A stretch of 64,000 nucleotides of DNA from Aselliscus stoliczkanus (Eukaryota > Chordata > Mammalia > Chiroptera > Hipposideridae): positions 114,392,687-114,456,686 of the forward strand of contig CM066732.1 in the NCBI GenBank assembly GCA_033961575.1, written 5' to 3'. Every line of letters starts with the position of its first letter. The stretch's first letter is position 1. A model generated the notes under the pieces. That model saw only the letters and a program-made list of their open reading frames with translations, searched no databases and was not told the origin of the DNA. The translations under genes and the position numbers were made by a program. This document shows positions 1 through 10,657 of this stretch, in pieces.

Positions 1-263
1 GGAGTGATCCGGCTCCAACAGGATGCTCACTGAGACGTGGGAGTGTGCAAGCCGCCTGGAGTCCCCGCTCCCCGCTTGCAGAGTTGCCAGGCTGGTGATT
101 GGTTGTCGGGCTGCTCACCCTGATCTGCAAGCGGCTGATTGGGACAGGCTGAGATTGGGAGTTTTCCTGGGAGTGTTGGGCCGTGAGCTGTGTGCCTGTG
201 TGATCCAGCCAGGGCTCTCCTGGTGATCTAATACATCAAAGCAATCCCAGAGCGACAGCCACA

Positions 264-1135
264 ATGGGGAAACAAAGAAACATGTCACAAGTAAAAGATC
301 AGAAGAAACCTCCAGAAATGGAACCAAATGAAACAGAGGGATCCAACCTTTCAGAGACACAGTTTAGGACACTGATGATAAGAATGGTTAAGGAACTTAG
401 AGAGGACATAAAGAAGGATAGGGAAACCTTAAAAAACAACCTGTTAGAACTAAAGAATACAATAACTGAAATGAAGAACACACTTGAAAGAATCACCAGT
501 AGAGTAGATGAAGCAGAGAAGCGGATCAGCGATTTGGAAGATAAAATAGCAGAACTCACCCAGTTGGCACAGCAAAAAGACCAAAGAATAAAAAACAATA
601 AAAATAGTTTAAGAGCCCTATGGGACAAGGTGAAGCGCAACCACCTTCGAATCATAGGGATACCAGAAGGAGAAGAGAAGAAGCAAGGGGTCGAAATGTA
701 TTTGAAAAAATAATGACTGAAAACTTCCCTACCCTGGTGAAGGATTTCAACATACATGCCCAGGAAGTGCAGAGGGTTCCAAACAAGCTGAACCCAAACA
801 GGTCCAAACCAAGACACATCATAGTTAAAATGGCAAAGGTTAAAGACAGAGACAGAATCCTAGAGGCTGCAAGAGAAAGACAGCAGGTTACATACAAAGG
901 AACTCCTGTTAGATTAACAGCTGACTTGTCTACAGAAACTCTGCAGGCCAGAAGGGAGTGGCAGGAGATATTCAAAGTAACACAAAATAACCGTCTACAA
1001 CCAAGATTGCTCTACCCAGCACGCCTATCACTTCAAATTGAAGGAGAAATAAAGAGCTTCTCAGAAAAGAATAAGCTTAAGGAATTCATTACCACCAAAC
1101 CAGCATTACAAGAAATGTTAAAAGGGCTTTTTTAA
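264..1135 (+). pseudogene. L1 ORF1 (RNA-binding protein), frameshifted
   Basis: L1 ORF1 encodes a trimeric nucleic-acid chaperone that coats L1 RNA in the cytoplasm. The first frame (264-713, 149 codons) starts MGKQRNMSQVK and gives a charged helical coiled coil with heptads such as ITSRVDEAEKRISDLEDKI, then the start of the RRM-like core (LRIIGIPEGEE). The frame is lost around 690-700, apparently by a one-base loss. The remainder is read in the +2 frame to a stop at about 1133-1135 and carries core and C-terminal landmarks (NVFEKIMTENFP, RHIIVKMAKVKDRDRIL, RLTADLSTETLQARREW, LLYPARLS). There are no other stops, so the copy is fairly young. It cannot make a full-length protein as it stands. 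Confidence 0.88.
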
Positions 1136-1910
1136 ACAAAAGAAAGGGGTAAACAAGCTAACCCAGAGAGACAATTTAAGAAGATTGAAGTCATATCAAG
1201 CAGACATAAAGGAAAAACTGATGGTTGCTGGCTGGGAGGGAGTGGGGCAGAGGGAGAGGGGTAAGGTTTTGGACAGTGTATGTGGGACTACAATGTTGCT
1301 GCAGGGATATGGGGGCAGTTCTGGGAATGAAATTGATAATGTTGTGAGAGACTATTATGTTGTGAGAAATAAGTCGGAGAAGGACAGGTACCATGTGATC
1401 TCACTTGTGTGTGGAGTCTGAAGAGCTGAGTGAACAATCAAAGTAAACAGACTCATAGATGTAGAGGAAAAAATGAGGGTTGCTAGTTGGGAGGGGGGTG
1501 GGAATGGGGGGGAAGGGGAAGGGATTAGACAGCATAAATAGACAACTACAATATTGCCACAAGGATATGAAACACAGTTCAGGGAATATAATAATGTTGT
1601 AAAAATTTTGTGGCGAGTCCAATAGTCACATGTCTTGTTAGGGAGACCATTTCATGGATGGAGTAGAGGCTTGATCACTGCACTGTACACCTGAAGCTGA
1701 TGTTGTATAGTATTGTATGCCAACTGCAACTGAATATGTGGATGGTCACGGGATGTGGAGTATACTGTGGAGGGAGTCAGGGGAGTTGTGATGGATATGT
1801 ATGATATGGGGTGGGGTGGCAAACTGGGGGAGGGGAGTTTTCACTTTGGGGGGTAAAGAGTATAACTATTGCATTGTGTTGTACACCTGAAACTAATAAA
1901 AAAAAGGGAA
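1136..1910 (+). repeat. L1 3'-terminal region with internal tandem duplication
   Basis: Two copies of the early 3' UTR lie in tandem at an offset of about 255 bp. One starts near 1211 (GGAAAAACTGATGGTTGCTG) and the other near 1466 (GGAAAAAATGAGGGTTGCTA). Each continues with a G-rich purine run, CTACAATNTTGC and GGGATATG or GGATATG. Between them sit the last ORF2 codons, ending KDRYHVISLVCGV and a stop near 1419-1421. The purine run at 1491-1527 has several G tracts and could form a G-quadruplex. Confidence 0.75.
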
Positions 1911-2184
1911 AAAAAATCTTAAAAAAATAAAAGAACAATCTCAAATCAACAGACTATCTTTATACCTAAGGGAACTAGAAAAAGAACAGCAAAACAAACC
2001 CAAAGGGAGTCAATAAAGGAAACAATAAACACCACAGCAGAAATAAATGAAATAAGAGACCAAAAAAATAAAAAGATCAACAAAAACAAGAGGTAGTTTT
2101 CTGAAATGATAAAATCAACAAACGTTTAGCGAGACTCACCACGAAAAAGAGAGAGAGGGCTCAAATTAATAAAATCAGAAATGA

Positions 2185-2625
2185 GGGCCGGCCGAGTGGC
2201 ACACTCGTTAAGAGCTGGCTTGGGACACCAGCAGCCCCGGTTTGGATCCCACATGTGAGGGCCAGTGACACTGCCCTCTACAGCTAAGATGGTGAACAAC
2301 AGCTCCACCTGGAGCTGGGCTGCTGTGAGTTGCCAGCGACAGCATGGCTGCAGCCCCTGCTGCAGTGCGCTGCCATAGACTACAGTAAGTGGCCGGCAGC
2401 CAGTTTGAGCAGCCGGAAACTGGTGTGAGCTGCCAAGAACCTCTGTGAGCAGCCGTACAGAGGCCGGCGACTGATCTGCCTCACCCGATAACAGTGCATG
2501 ACAATACAAACATGAGCCAGTGAAGCAATGTCCTCTAAACCTAGACTGAAGAACAAAAGGACAACTTGTCTGTTCCCCTTCCGTGTTCCCTGCCCCCAAT
2601 TCCCCAATAAAATCTTTAAAATAAA
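2185..2625 (+). mobile_element. SINE-A
   Basis: Full-length tRNA-derived SINE with head, long body and AATAAAATCTTT tail. A perfect TSD AAAATCAGAAATGA flanks it at 2171-2184 and 2626-2639. It interrupts L1 ORF2. Confidence 0.93.
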
Positions 2626-2918
2626 AAAATCAGAAATGAAAGCGAAGTGACAACATACACCACAGAAATACAGCAAATTTTAAGAAAATAATACGGGAAA
2701 CTATATCCCAACAAATTCAACAACCTGGAAGAAATGGATAAATTTCTAGAAGCATACAATCTACCAAGTTTGAACAAAGAAGAAACAGAAACTCTGAACA
2801 GACTGATTACTACCAAAGAAACTGAATCAGTAATCAAAAAGCTTCCAACAAACAGAAGTCCTATATCAGATGGCTTCACAGGTGAATTTTACAAAACATT
2901 CAAAAAAGAATTAATACC

Positions 2919-3323
2919 GGGTCGGCTGAGTGGCGCATTGGTTAAGAGCTGGTTTAGGGATGCCAGTGGTCCTGGTTCGGATCCCACATACGAGGGCCAG
3001 TTACACTGCCCTCTACAGCTAACAACAGCTCCACGTGGAGCTGTGCTGTGCGAGACCCGGCTACGGTGTAGGCTGCAGCCCCTGCTGCAGTGGGCTGCCA
3101 TTGGCCAGCATGAGCTGCCAATAGCTGTGGTGAGGACATCCAGAGGCCGGCGCCCAATCTGCCTAATCAGGCAAGAGCGCAACGATGATACCAACATGGG
3201 CCAGTGAAGCAACATCCTCTGCAACTAGACTGAAGAAAGACAGCAACTTGTCTGTTCCCCTTCCCCGATTCCCCAACACTGTTCCCCTCCCACAATTCCC
3301 CAATAAAATCTTTAAAAAAAAAA
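2919..3323 (+). mobile_element. SINE-A
   Basis: Full-length copy with TSD AAAAAAGAATTAATACC at 2902-2918 and again ending at 3340. It interrupts the L1 RT region. The tail is a pure A run after CAATAAAATCTTT. Confidence 0.93.
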
Positions 3324-4138
3324 AAAAAAGAATTAATACCTATTCTCCTCAAACTATTCCAAAAAATACAGAAGGAGGAAGGCTCCCAAGCACATTTTAT
3401 GAGGCCACTATTACTCTAAACCCAAAATCAGACAAAGGTACAAAAACAAAAACCACTACAGGCCGACATCCCTAATGAACATAGATGCAAAAATCCTCAA
3501 CAAAATACTAGCAAACCAAATTTATCATCACATTAAAAAGATCATACACCACAATCAAGTGGGATTTATTCCTGGTGTACAAGGTTGGTTCAATATCCTC
3601 AAATTGATTAACGTAATACATCACATTAACAAAATGAAAAATAAAACTCATATGATCATATCAATAGATGCAGAAAAAGCATGACAAAATCCAGCAGCCA
3701 TTTATGATAAATACTCTTAGCAAAGTGGGAATAGTGGGATCATATCTCAACATAATAAAGGCCATATATGATAAGCCCACAGCAAACATCATATTCAATG
3801 GGGAAAGGCTAAAAGCTTTCACCCTAAGATTCGGAACAAGACAAGGCTGCTCACTTTCACCACTTCTGTTCAACACAGTTCTAGAAGTTCTAGCCACAGC
3901 AATCAGACAAGAAAATGAAATAAAAGGCATCCAAATTGGAAAGGAGGAAGTAAAATTCTAATTATATGCAGATAACATGATACTATATATAGAGAATCCC
4001 AAAGACTCCACCAAAAAACTGTTACAACTGATAAATGAATTTAGTAAGGTAGCAGGATACAAAATTAATATTCAGAAATCAGTTACATTTGTATACACCA
4101 ATAATAAACTATCAGAAGAAGAAATCAGGAAATCAATC

Positions 4139-4259
4139 TTTTTTTTTTTTTCTTTTTCTTTTTACAGGGCTGTGTCACTGGCCCTCGTATAGTGGGATCT
4201 GAACCAGGGCTACTGGCGTACCAAGCCAGCTCTTAACCACCACACCACTCGTCTGGCCC
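4139..4259 (-). mobile_element. SINE-B, antisense
   Basis: Short SINE with a T-rich start on the plus strand and an inverted head ending CGTCTGGCCC. TSD AGGAAATCAATC flanks it at 4127-4138 and 4260-4271, inside L1 ORF2. Confidence 0.92.
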
Positions 4260-6274
4260 AGGAAATCAATCCCTTTTACAATTGTTTCAAAAACAATAAA
4301 ACTTCTCGTAATAAATTTAACCAAAGAAGTAAAAGACCTGTACTCAGAAACTTATAAGACACTGAAGACAGAAATCAAAGAAGATACAAATAAATGGAAA
4401 TACATACCATGTTCTTGGATAAGAAGAATTAATATAGTTAAAATGTCAGTACTACCGAAGGCAATATATAGATTCAATGCAATGCCTATCAAACTACCAA
4501 GGACATTTTTCTCAGAAATAGAACATATAATCCTAAAATTTATATGGAACCATAAAAAACCCCGAATAGCCAGGGCAACCTTGAGAAATAAGAACAAAGT
4601 GGGAGTTACCATGCTACCCTACATCAAATCATACTACAAGGCTATAGTAATCAAAATAATATGGTACAGGCATAAAAACAGACACATAGACCAATGGAAC
4701 ATAACAGAGAGTCCAAAAATAAACCCATCCATATATGGTCATTTAATTTACGACAATGGAAGAAAGAATTTACAATGGAGTAAAGATAGTCTATTTAATA
4801 AATGGTGCTGGGAAAACTGGACTGATACATGCAAAAAAATGAAAATGGACCACCTACTTACACCATACATGAGAACAAATTCAAAATGGATTAAAGGCTT
4901 AAATGTAAGACATGAAACTATAAAACTCCTAGAATAAAACATAATTTGCAGACATTACCCCCAGTAATATTTTTACTGATACATCCCCTTGGGCAATCGA
5001 AATAAAAGTAAAAATAAGCATATAGGATTACATCAAACTTAGAAGTTTTTTCACAGCAAAGGAAATCATCAAACAAAAAGGCAGTCTACTGAATGGGAGA
5101 AGATATTTGCCAACGATATATCTGATAAGGGGTTAATATCCAAAATTTATAAAACACTCATTCAATGCAACACAAAAAACGAACAACCCAATTAAAAAAT
5201 TGGCAGAGATATGAAGAGGCAATTCCCTAAAGAGGACATACAGATGGCAAACAGGCATATGGAAAAATGTTCAACTTCATTAATCATTAGAGAAATGTAA
5301 ATAAAAACCACAATGAGATACCACCTCACTCTGGTCAGAATGGCTATCATCAATAAATCAACAAACAAGTGCTGGCGAGGTTGCAGAGAAAAGGGAAGCC
5401 TGGTGTACTGTTGGTGGGACTGCAGATTGGTGCAGCCATTATGGAAATCAGTATGGAGGTATCTCAAAAAACTGGAAATGTAACTACCATATGACCCAGC
5501 AATTCCACTCTTGGATATCTATCCAGAGAACCCCAAGACACTAATTCAAAAAAATATATGCACCCCTATGTTTATTGCAGTGCTATTTACAATAGCCACC
5601 ACTTGGAAACAACCGAAATGCCCATTGGTAGGCAACTGAATTAAGAAACTGTAGTACATTTATACAATAGAGTATTTATTTACTCCACTATAAAGAATGA
5701 AATTGTACCATTTGCAATGATATGGATGAACCTAAAGAACATTATGTTAAGTGAAATAAGTCAGTCGTTGAAAGACAAGTACCATATAATCTCACTTATA
5801 TGTGGAATCTAAAAACCTGAATGAACAAGCAAAGTAAACAGAAACAGTCTCAGAGATATAAAGGAAAAACTGAGGGTTGCTAGTTGGGAAGGAGGTGGGG
5901 ATGAGAGGAAAGGGGAAGGGATGAGACAGCATAAGTAGGTAACTACAATACTGCCACAGGGATATGAAAGACAGTTTGGGGAATGTAATTAATAATGTTG
6001 TAAATATTTTGTAGGGTATCAGATGGTCACATGTCTTATTAGGGAGACCACTTCATGGATGGAGTGGAGGCTTGATGACTTCACTGTACACCTGAAGCTC
6101 ATGTATAATATTATGTCAACTATAATTGAATATATCTATTGTCACAGGATGTGGAGCATAGTGTGGGAGTGGAGTCAATGGAATTGTAATAGACATAATA
6201 CTGGGGGAAAGGGAAATGGGGTAGGGGATTGGGAGAGGGGGGTTCACTTTGAGGGGTAAAAAGTGTAACTATTG

Positions 6275-6377
6275 GGCCGGCCGAGTGGCGCAGTGGTTAA
6301 GCACTGGCTTTGGAAGCCAGCGGCCCCAGTTCGGGCCGACATATGAGAGCCAGTGACACTGCCCTCAAAAAAAAAAA
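6275..6377 (+). mobile_element. SINE-B in L1 3' UTR
   Basis: Short SINE with clover-leaf features: stem CTGGC/GCCAG around the loop TTTGGAA. The TSD is AAGTGTAACTATTG (ending 6274) and AAGTGTAACAATTG (ending 6392). The second copy resumes the L1 3' UTR. Confidence 0.92.
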
Positions 6378-6434
6378 AAAGTGTAACAATTGCACTGTGT
6401 TGTACACCTGAAACTAATTTAAATATAAATAAAA

Positions 6435-6540
6435 TGGGCCGGCTGAGTGGCACAGTAGTTAAGCGCTGGCTTGGGAAGCCAGCGGTCCCAGTTCGGGTCC
6501 CACATATGAGGGCCAGTGACACTGCCCTCAAAAATAAAGA
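6435..6540 (+). mobile_element. SINE-B at the L1 A tail
   Basis: Inserted in the A-rich end of the L1. Its own tail (AAAAATAAAGAAGAGG) has expanded into the microsatellite that follows. Confidence 0.88.
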
Positions 6541-6690
6541 AGAGGACAGGACAGGACAGGACAGGACAGGACAGGACAGGGAAAGGAAAGGACAGGACAG
6601 GACAGGACAGGACAGGACAGGACAGGACAGGAAAGGAAAGGAAAGGAAAGGAAAGGAAAGGAAAGGAAAGGAAAGGAAAAGAAAAAAAAG
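6541..6690 (+). repeat. Pentanucleotide microsatellite (GACAG)n / (GAAAG)n
   Basis: About 150 bp of purine-rich 5-bp repeats: blocks of GGACA, then GGAAA, then GGACA, then a long GGAAA run. It starts in the tail of the SINE at 6435. The open reading frames across it are artefacts of a repeat unit without stops. Confidence 0.95.
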
Positions 6691-7220
6691 TTACTACCTA
6701 TAGTAAAATCAACAAATCCAATTCACAAAATCCTGGGTGGGGAACCAATGCCCAGTTTGTCATGTTTGTATTAGAGCTGGGGAATATGGTTACCTTGAAC
6801 AGTGTCAGTGAAAAGTTTTCCTTCACAGAGTGCTCTAGAAGATACAGCATCCCATCACACTGAAATGGAAGAAATTCATGTTTCTAGTGACTAGCACCCT
6901 GAACCAACATATAAAAGATACATGTCTAATCCAAGAGTTCATCTGGCCCAAAGTCAGTCTGCAAGGCAGCAATTAATGCTTTGTGGGAGAGACAGTCATG
7001 GTCTTCTGTCATCAATAAACCGACTAAAGTACATTTATTGCTTTATGTCATTGTATGTTGAGAACTTCCGTGAAGTCTGAAAAAAATTAAGCCATATTAT
7101 ACAACCATCAAAGAAAACACTTGAAGAATACAGCTGCAAATCTGTTAACTGAAAATAAATCACTGATTTACAGTTTGTTGTTTCAGATTGTCATATATTG
7201 GCATCAAAAATGAGGCATAT
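6691..7220. other. Unannotated stretch
   Basis: AT-rich single-copy-looking DNA. I see no gene, no L1 landmark and no SINE head. A remote ancient repeat cannot be excluded by eye. Confidence 0.6.
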
Positions 7221-7327
7221 GGGCAGGCCAAGTGGCGCGGTGGTTAAGCGCTGGCTTGGGAAGCCAGCGGCCCTGGTTTGGGTCCCACATATGAGGGCCA
7301 GTGACACTGCCCTCAAAAAAAAAAAAA
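7221..7327 (+). mobile_element. SINE-B
   Basis: Head GGGCAGGCCAAGTGGCGCGG through GTGACACTGCCCTC plus an A tail. The TSD is weak (GAGGCATAT versus AAGGCACAT). Confidence 0.88.
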
Positions 7328-7406
7328 GAAGAAGGCACATCTGTATTTAAATTTTAAAGTCAAAATACATGCAACCTTTGTTAATAGTCAAGACAAAAGG
7401 TTGTCA

Positions 7407-7815
7407 GGCAGGCCAGCAGAGTAGCTCACTGGTTACAAGTTGGCTTGGGAGCGTGAGCAGCACGGCCACCAGTTCAGATCCCACATGGGCCAGTGATGCT
7501 GTGCCCTCTACCGCTAACATGGTGGACAACAGCGGGGACAGCTCAAGCTGGGTTGCCATGACTTGTGGGCAACCTGCCTTAAGTGGCTGGCAGCCAGTGT
7601 GAGCAACTGGGAGCCACCATGAGTAGCCATCCAATGGCCAGCGAGTGACTGCGTCATCCGGGAAGAGCACAATAATAATAATACCAAAATGGGCGAGTGA
7701 AACAATGTCCTCCACAACTAGACAAAAAGACCGCAACTTGTCTGTTGCCATTCCCTGATTCCCCAACGCTGTTACCCTCTCCCAATTCCCCAATAAAATC
7801 TTAAAAAAGAAAAAA
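7407..7815 (+). mobile_element. SINE-A, older variant
   Basis: The head carries an extra arm (GGGAGCGTGAGCAGCACGGCC) and CACATGGGCCAGTGATGCTG instead of the usual CACATATGAGGGCC. It ends CAATAAAATCTTAAAAAAG. The same variant occurs at 22018, 23868, 37251 and 63748. No confident TSD. Confidence 0.85.
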
Positions 7816-8530
7816 AGAAAAATTTCCAAAGTGACCAGACTCTCTCTTCTACTTTTCCTTCATCTACCACATGTTAGTTTTGGTCCTAATGCTTACAACC
7901 TCTTGGTCACATGTTTCAGCTTCAGGTTAACACTTCCCATACCAGTCTACAAACAGAAATGAAAGGGCAATAACAAAACAACATCTGTTTTTTGCTAAGG
8001 ATGAAAATTCTTCCCAGCACCCCCAACAAAGTCCCCTTATGCTGAGTTGCCACGAAAATGTCTGCAACAATATCTGAAATACCCACTATAAGCAACTCAA
8101 AGAATGAGATCAAAGCCCAATCTGATGTTTATAACATAGGATAAACTTCACAAGCAGTATCACACTCAAATAAACATTTGGTAAAAATGACATCTGCATG
8201 TGTGCATATTCATGTGTTGTATGCTAAAAAACTATCAAAAATCATAGGACAGTAGAAAATTATAGGACAATTTAAGTACAAATAGAAGACTCATAACTCA
8301 TTGTAGCTTTTAAAAAGAGGATGCAATAAAAACCTCACTTTAACCTAACAAATGATCAAAATTGATTTATTTTAGCCAAGATACATTATAGGAGTGCTAT
8401 TATTAAAGGGAGGAACAGATTCTGGCACTGTTACTGTTTCTCTTTTCTACAAATTTCAATTATTCATGTCTCTAATTTTTACCATCCCACCCAGACTGCT
8501 CAGTCTATTCCCATGTGACCATTTTTTCCC
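7816..8530. other. Unannotated stretch
   Basis: No gene or repeat recognised. The 63-codon frame on the minus strand at 7922-8113 has no family features. Confidence 0.55.
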
Positions 8531-8736
8531 CAGTTTTTTGATATACAAATAACATATAACATTGTATTAGTTTACGGTGTATAACATGATGATTGAAATA
8601 GGTATATATTACAAAATGATTGCCAGAATAAGTTAACATCCATCACCATACATAGTTATAATTTTTCCTATAATGAGAACTTTTAAGATGAACACTCTTA
8701 GCAACTTTCAAATATACAATACAGTATTGTTAACAC
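8531..8736 (-). mobile_element. Old L1 3' UTR fragment, antisense
   Basis: TTGATATACAAATAACATAT, the phrase with TTAACATCCATCACC, and TTAGCAACTTTCAAATATAC match the antisense 3' UTR of old mammalian L1s, from memory of those repeats. It abuts a sense L1 fragment. Confidence 0.6.
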
Positions 8737-9839
8737 CATCAATAAAATGAAAAGGAAACCTACAGAATGAGAGAAAATATTTGCAAATATATATCTGATA
8801 GTAGATTAATTATCTAAAATATATTTTTAAAAACCTCATATAACTCAATAGGAAAAAAACAAACAATCTGAATAAAAATGGGCAAAGGAACTGAATAGAC
8901 ATTTTTCCAAAGACGACATACAACTGACCAACAGGTATATGAAAAGGTGCTCAACATCACTAATCATCAGAAAAATGCAAGTCAAAACCACATTGAGATA
9001 TCACGTCATACCTGTTACAATGGCTATCATCAAAAAGACCAGATATAAATGTTGGTGAGGATGTAGAGAAAAGGGAACTCTTGTGCACTGTTGGTGAGAC
9101 TGTAAATGGGTGCAGCCATTATGGACAACAGTATGGAGGTTCCTCAAAAAATTAAAAATAGAACACCGTAAGGCCCAGCAATTCCACTTCTGAGTATTTA
9201 TCTGAAGAAATCCAAAACATTAATTTGAAAAGGTATATGCATCCCTATGCTCATTACAGCATTATTTACAATAGCCAAGATATGGAAGCAACCCAAGTGT
9301 CCACCAACAGACGATAAGGTAATGAAGATGTAGTACACTGGTACAATGGAATATTAGTCAGTCATAAAAAAAACCAACATCTTGCCATTTACAACAATAT
9401 GAACAGACCTGGAAGGTATTATGTATTATGCTAAGTGAAATAAGTCAGATGGAGAAAGACAAATACTATATGATTTCACTTACATGTGGAACCTATAAAA
9501 CAAAATAAACGAACAAACAAAACAAACTCATGGACACAGAACAAACTGATGGTTGCCAGATGGGAGGGGTGTTGGTAGTCTGGGTTTAAAAAAGGTGAAG
9601 GGATTAAGAAGTGCAAATTGGCAGTTACAAAATAGTCATGGGGATATAAAGTACAGCATGGGGAATATAGTCAATAATATTGTAATAACTATGTATGGTG
9701 TCAGGTGGGTAGTAGACTTTCCAGGGGGATTACTTTATAAATTATATAAATGTCTAACCACTACGTGATTCACCTAAAACTAGTATAATATTGAATGTCA
9801 ACTATAATTGAAATATAAATTAAAAAAAAAATTTTTTTT
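8737..9839 (+). mobile_element. L1 LINE 3' end (truncated)
   Basis: Begins in the ORF2 C-terminal region (GAGAAAATATTTGCAAATAT) and passes the cysteine motif region near 9048-9105, where Cys and His codons survive with stops between them. ORF2 ends near 9498, followed by a 3' UTR with TGGTTGCCAGATGGGAGGGG, and an A tail near 9822. The 3' UTR closely resembles that of the ORF1-only element at 13385-16736. Coding is dead. Confidence 0.85.
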
Positions 9840-9936
9840 TAAGAGGGCAGTGTCACTGGCCCTCATATGTGGGATCCGAACTGGGGCCGCTGGCATCCCA
9901 AGCCAGCTCTTAACCATCGCGCCACTCGGCCGGCCC
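9840..9936 (-). mobile_element. SINE-B, antisense
   Basis: Inserted in the A/T tail of the L1. The flanks TAAAAAAAAAATTTTTTTTT and TAAAAAACTTTTTTT form an approximate TSD. Confidence 0.9.
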
Positions 9937-9968
9937 TAAAAAACTTTTTTTGAAGAATAATAAGATAA

Positions 9969-10121
9969 GGGCTGGCTGAGTGGCTCAGTTGGTTAAGACC
10001 TCGCTCAAGAGTGTGAGCTGAGCTCTGAGCAAGAGGTGTTCAATGCCCAGCCTGAGCTAAGCTGCCGCTGAGATGCCAACAGGTGGCAGGATGGCTCAGC
10101 TAAAATAATAATAATAATATT
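9969..10121 (+). mobile_element. SINE-C
   Basis: Head GGGCTGGCTGAGTGGCTCAG, stem CTCGC-TCAAGAGT-GTGAG, end GGCAGGATGGCTCAGCTAAA with an AAT-rich tail. Confidence 0.88.
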
Positions 10122-10572
10122 TTTTTAAAAATCCCACATAGGTCCATGGAGTGGGGAAGGAATGGAGGTCCCAGAGTAGAGTGTCAGGCCCTGAAAGGGG
10201 TAAGGAGCCCAGCATGAGGGTCATAAGGCAAAGCATTGAAAGTACAGGCAGCGTGATGTGTTAGAGTACGGGCAGGGTGAAGACGACATCCAGGTAAAAG
10301 AGGTAGTGTGACATGAGATGTCAGATACCTAGTGGAGTGGGTGGAGGTGCCAATAGGAGATCAATTATGTGCAGGTGGATTGATCAATTAAGTTAATATA
10401 TTGAGGACAATAACGGTCAGGTTTTCATTATAAAAATGGAAATGGAAAAAAACTAGCATGAGCTGTGTGGTGTTGGGTTGGCACTGGAATTATTAGTGTA
10501 AGCTCATGATCTTACATATACCACATATGTACATAGATGCATATGTGTTTTTCTACAGACACATATGTCATA
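10122..10572. other. Unannotated stretch before a MITE
   Basis: G-rich first half (10140-10330), AT-rich second half. It may be an old repeat I cannot name. No coding signal. Confidence 0.5.
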
Positions 10573-10657
10573 CATTGGGTTGTCAGAAAAGTCATGACAT
10601 ATTTTTTCTATGTTTTTCGTTGCAAGAATGCGTCATGACTTTTCCGACAACCCAATA
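10573..10657. mobile_element. Mariner-type palindromic MITE (85 bp)
   Basis: The arms CATTGGGTTGTCAGAAAAGT and the reverse complement of ACTTTTCCGACAACCCAATA form a near-perfect hairpin between TA dinucleotides (10571-10572 and 10658-10659). CATGAC or GTCATGAC lies inside each arm. A related copy is at 61193-61271. The architecture is that of MADE1-like deletion derivatives of mariner. Confidence 0.85.

Larger units (their letters stand above)
1..1910 (+). mobile_element. L1-type LINE lacking nearly all of ORF2
   Basis: The element enters the window inside a GC-rich 5' UTR (1-263), continues into ORF1 (264-1135) and then passes almost directly into L1 3'-terminal sequence. A short piece at about 1165-1197 matches the end of the L1 endonuclease domain. 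At about 1343-1421 the last ~25 ORF2 codons are followed by 3' UTR. The element ends near 1910 after TACACCTGAAACTAAT and an A-rich tail. Nearly all of the endonuclease and reverse transcriptase region is missing, so the structure resembles half-L1 elements. The true 5' end lies outside the window. Confidence 0.8.
1921..5812 (+). pseudogene. L1 ORF2 (reverse transcriptase) relic
   Basis: ORF2 is the L1 endonuclease/reverse transcriptase that primes reverse transcription at nicked DNA. Readable blocks include 2734-2913 (start of the RT domain, DKFLEAYNLPSLN), 3475-3684 ([16 protein letters not shown]), 3668-3961 ([40 protein letters not shown]), 3977-4120, and 4443-4937 ([13 protein letters not shown] to HETIKLLE). 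The catalytic YADD box is at 3965-3976 but reads YADN, and an in-frame TAA lies two codons upstream at 3959-3961. The C-terminal cysteine motif is at 5370-5423, but its histidine position (5406-5408) is Tyr. The frame ends near 5810-5812 after YHIISLICGI. Multiple stops, frameshifts and three SINE insertions make it dead. Confidence 0.88.
1911..6434 (+). mobile_element. L1 LINE, 5'-truncated, with four SINE insertions
   Basis: It begins after the A-rich tail of the upstream element, inside ORF2 between the endonuclease and reverse transcriptase domains. It runs through the RT, the C-terminal domain and the 3' UTR to a terminal ACACCTGAAACTAAT and A-rich tail. SINEs interrupt it at 2185, 2919, 4139 and 6275, and a fifth sits in its tail at 6435. 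The 3' UTR (5813-6430) matches the single-copy version of the duplicated region at 1136-1910, so the two elements belong to related L1 lineages. Confidence 0.88.

Noticed and set aside
6353..6863. 115-116 codon frames rich in DRTGQ and GKERK repeats
   Set aside because: They are translations of the pentanucleotide microsatellite.
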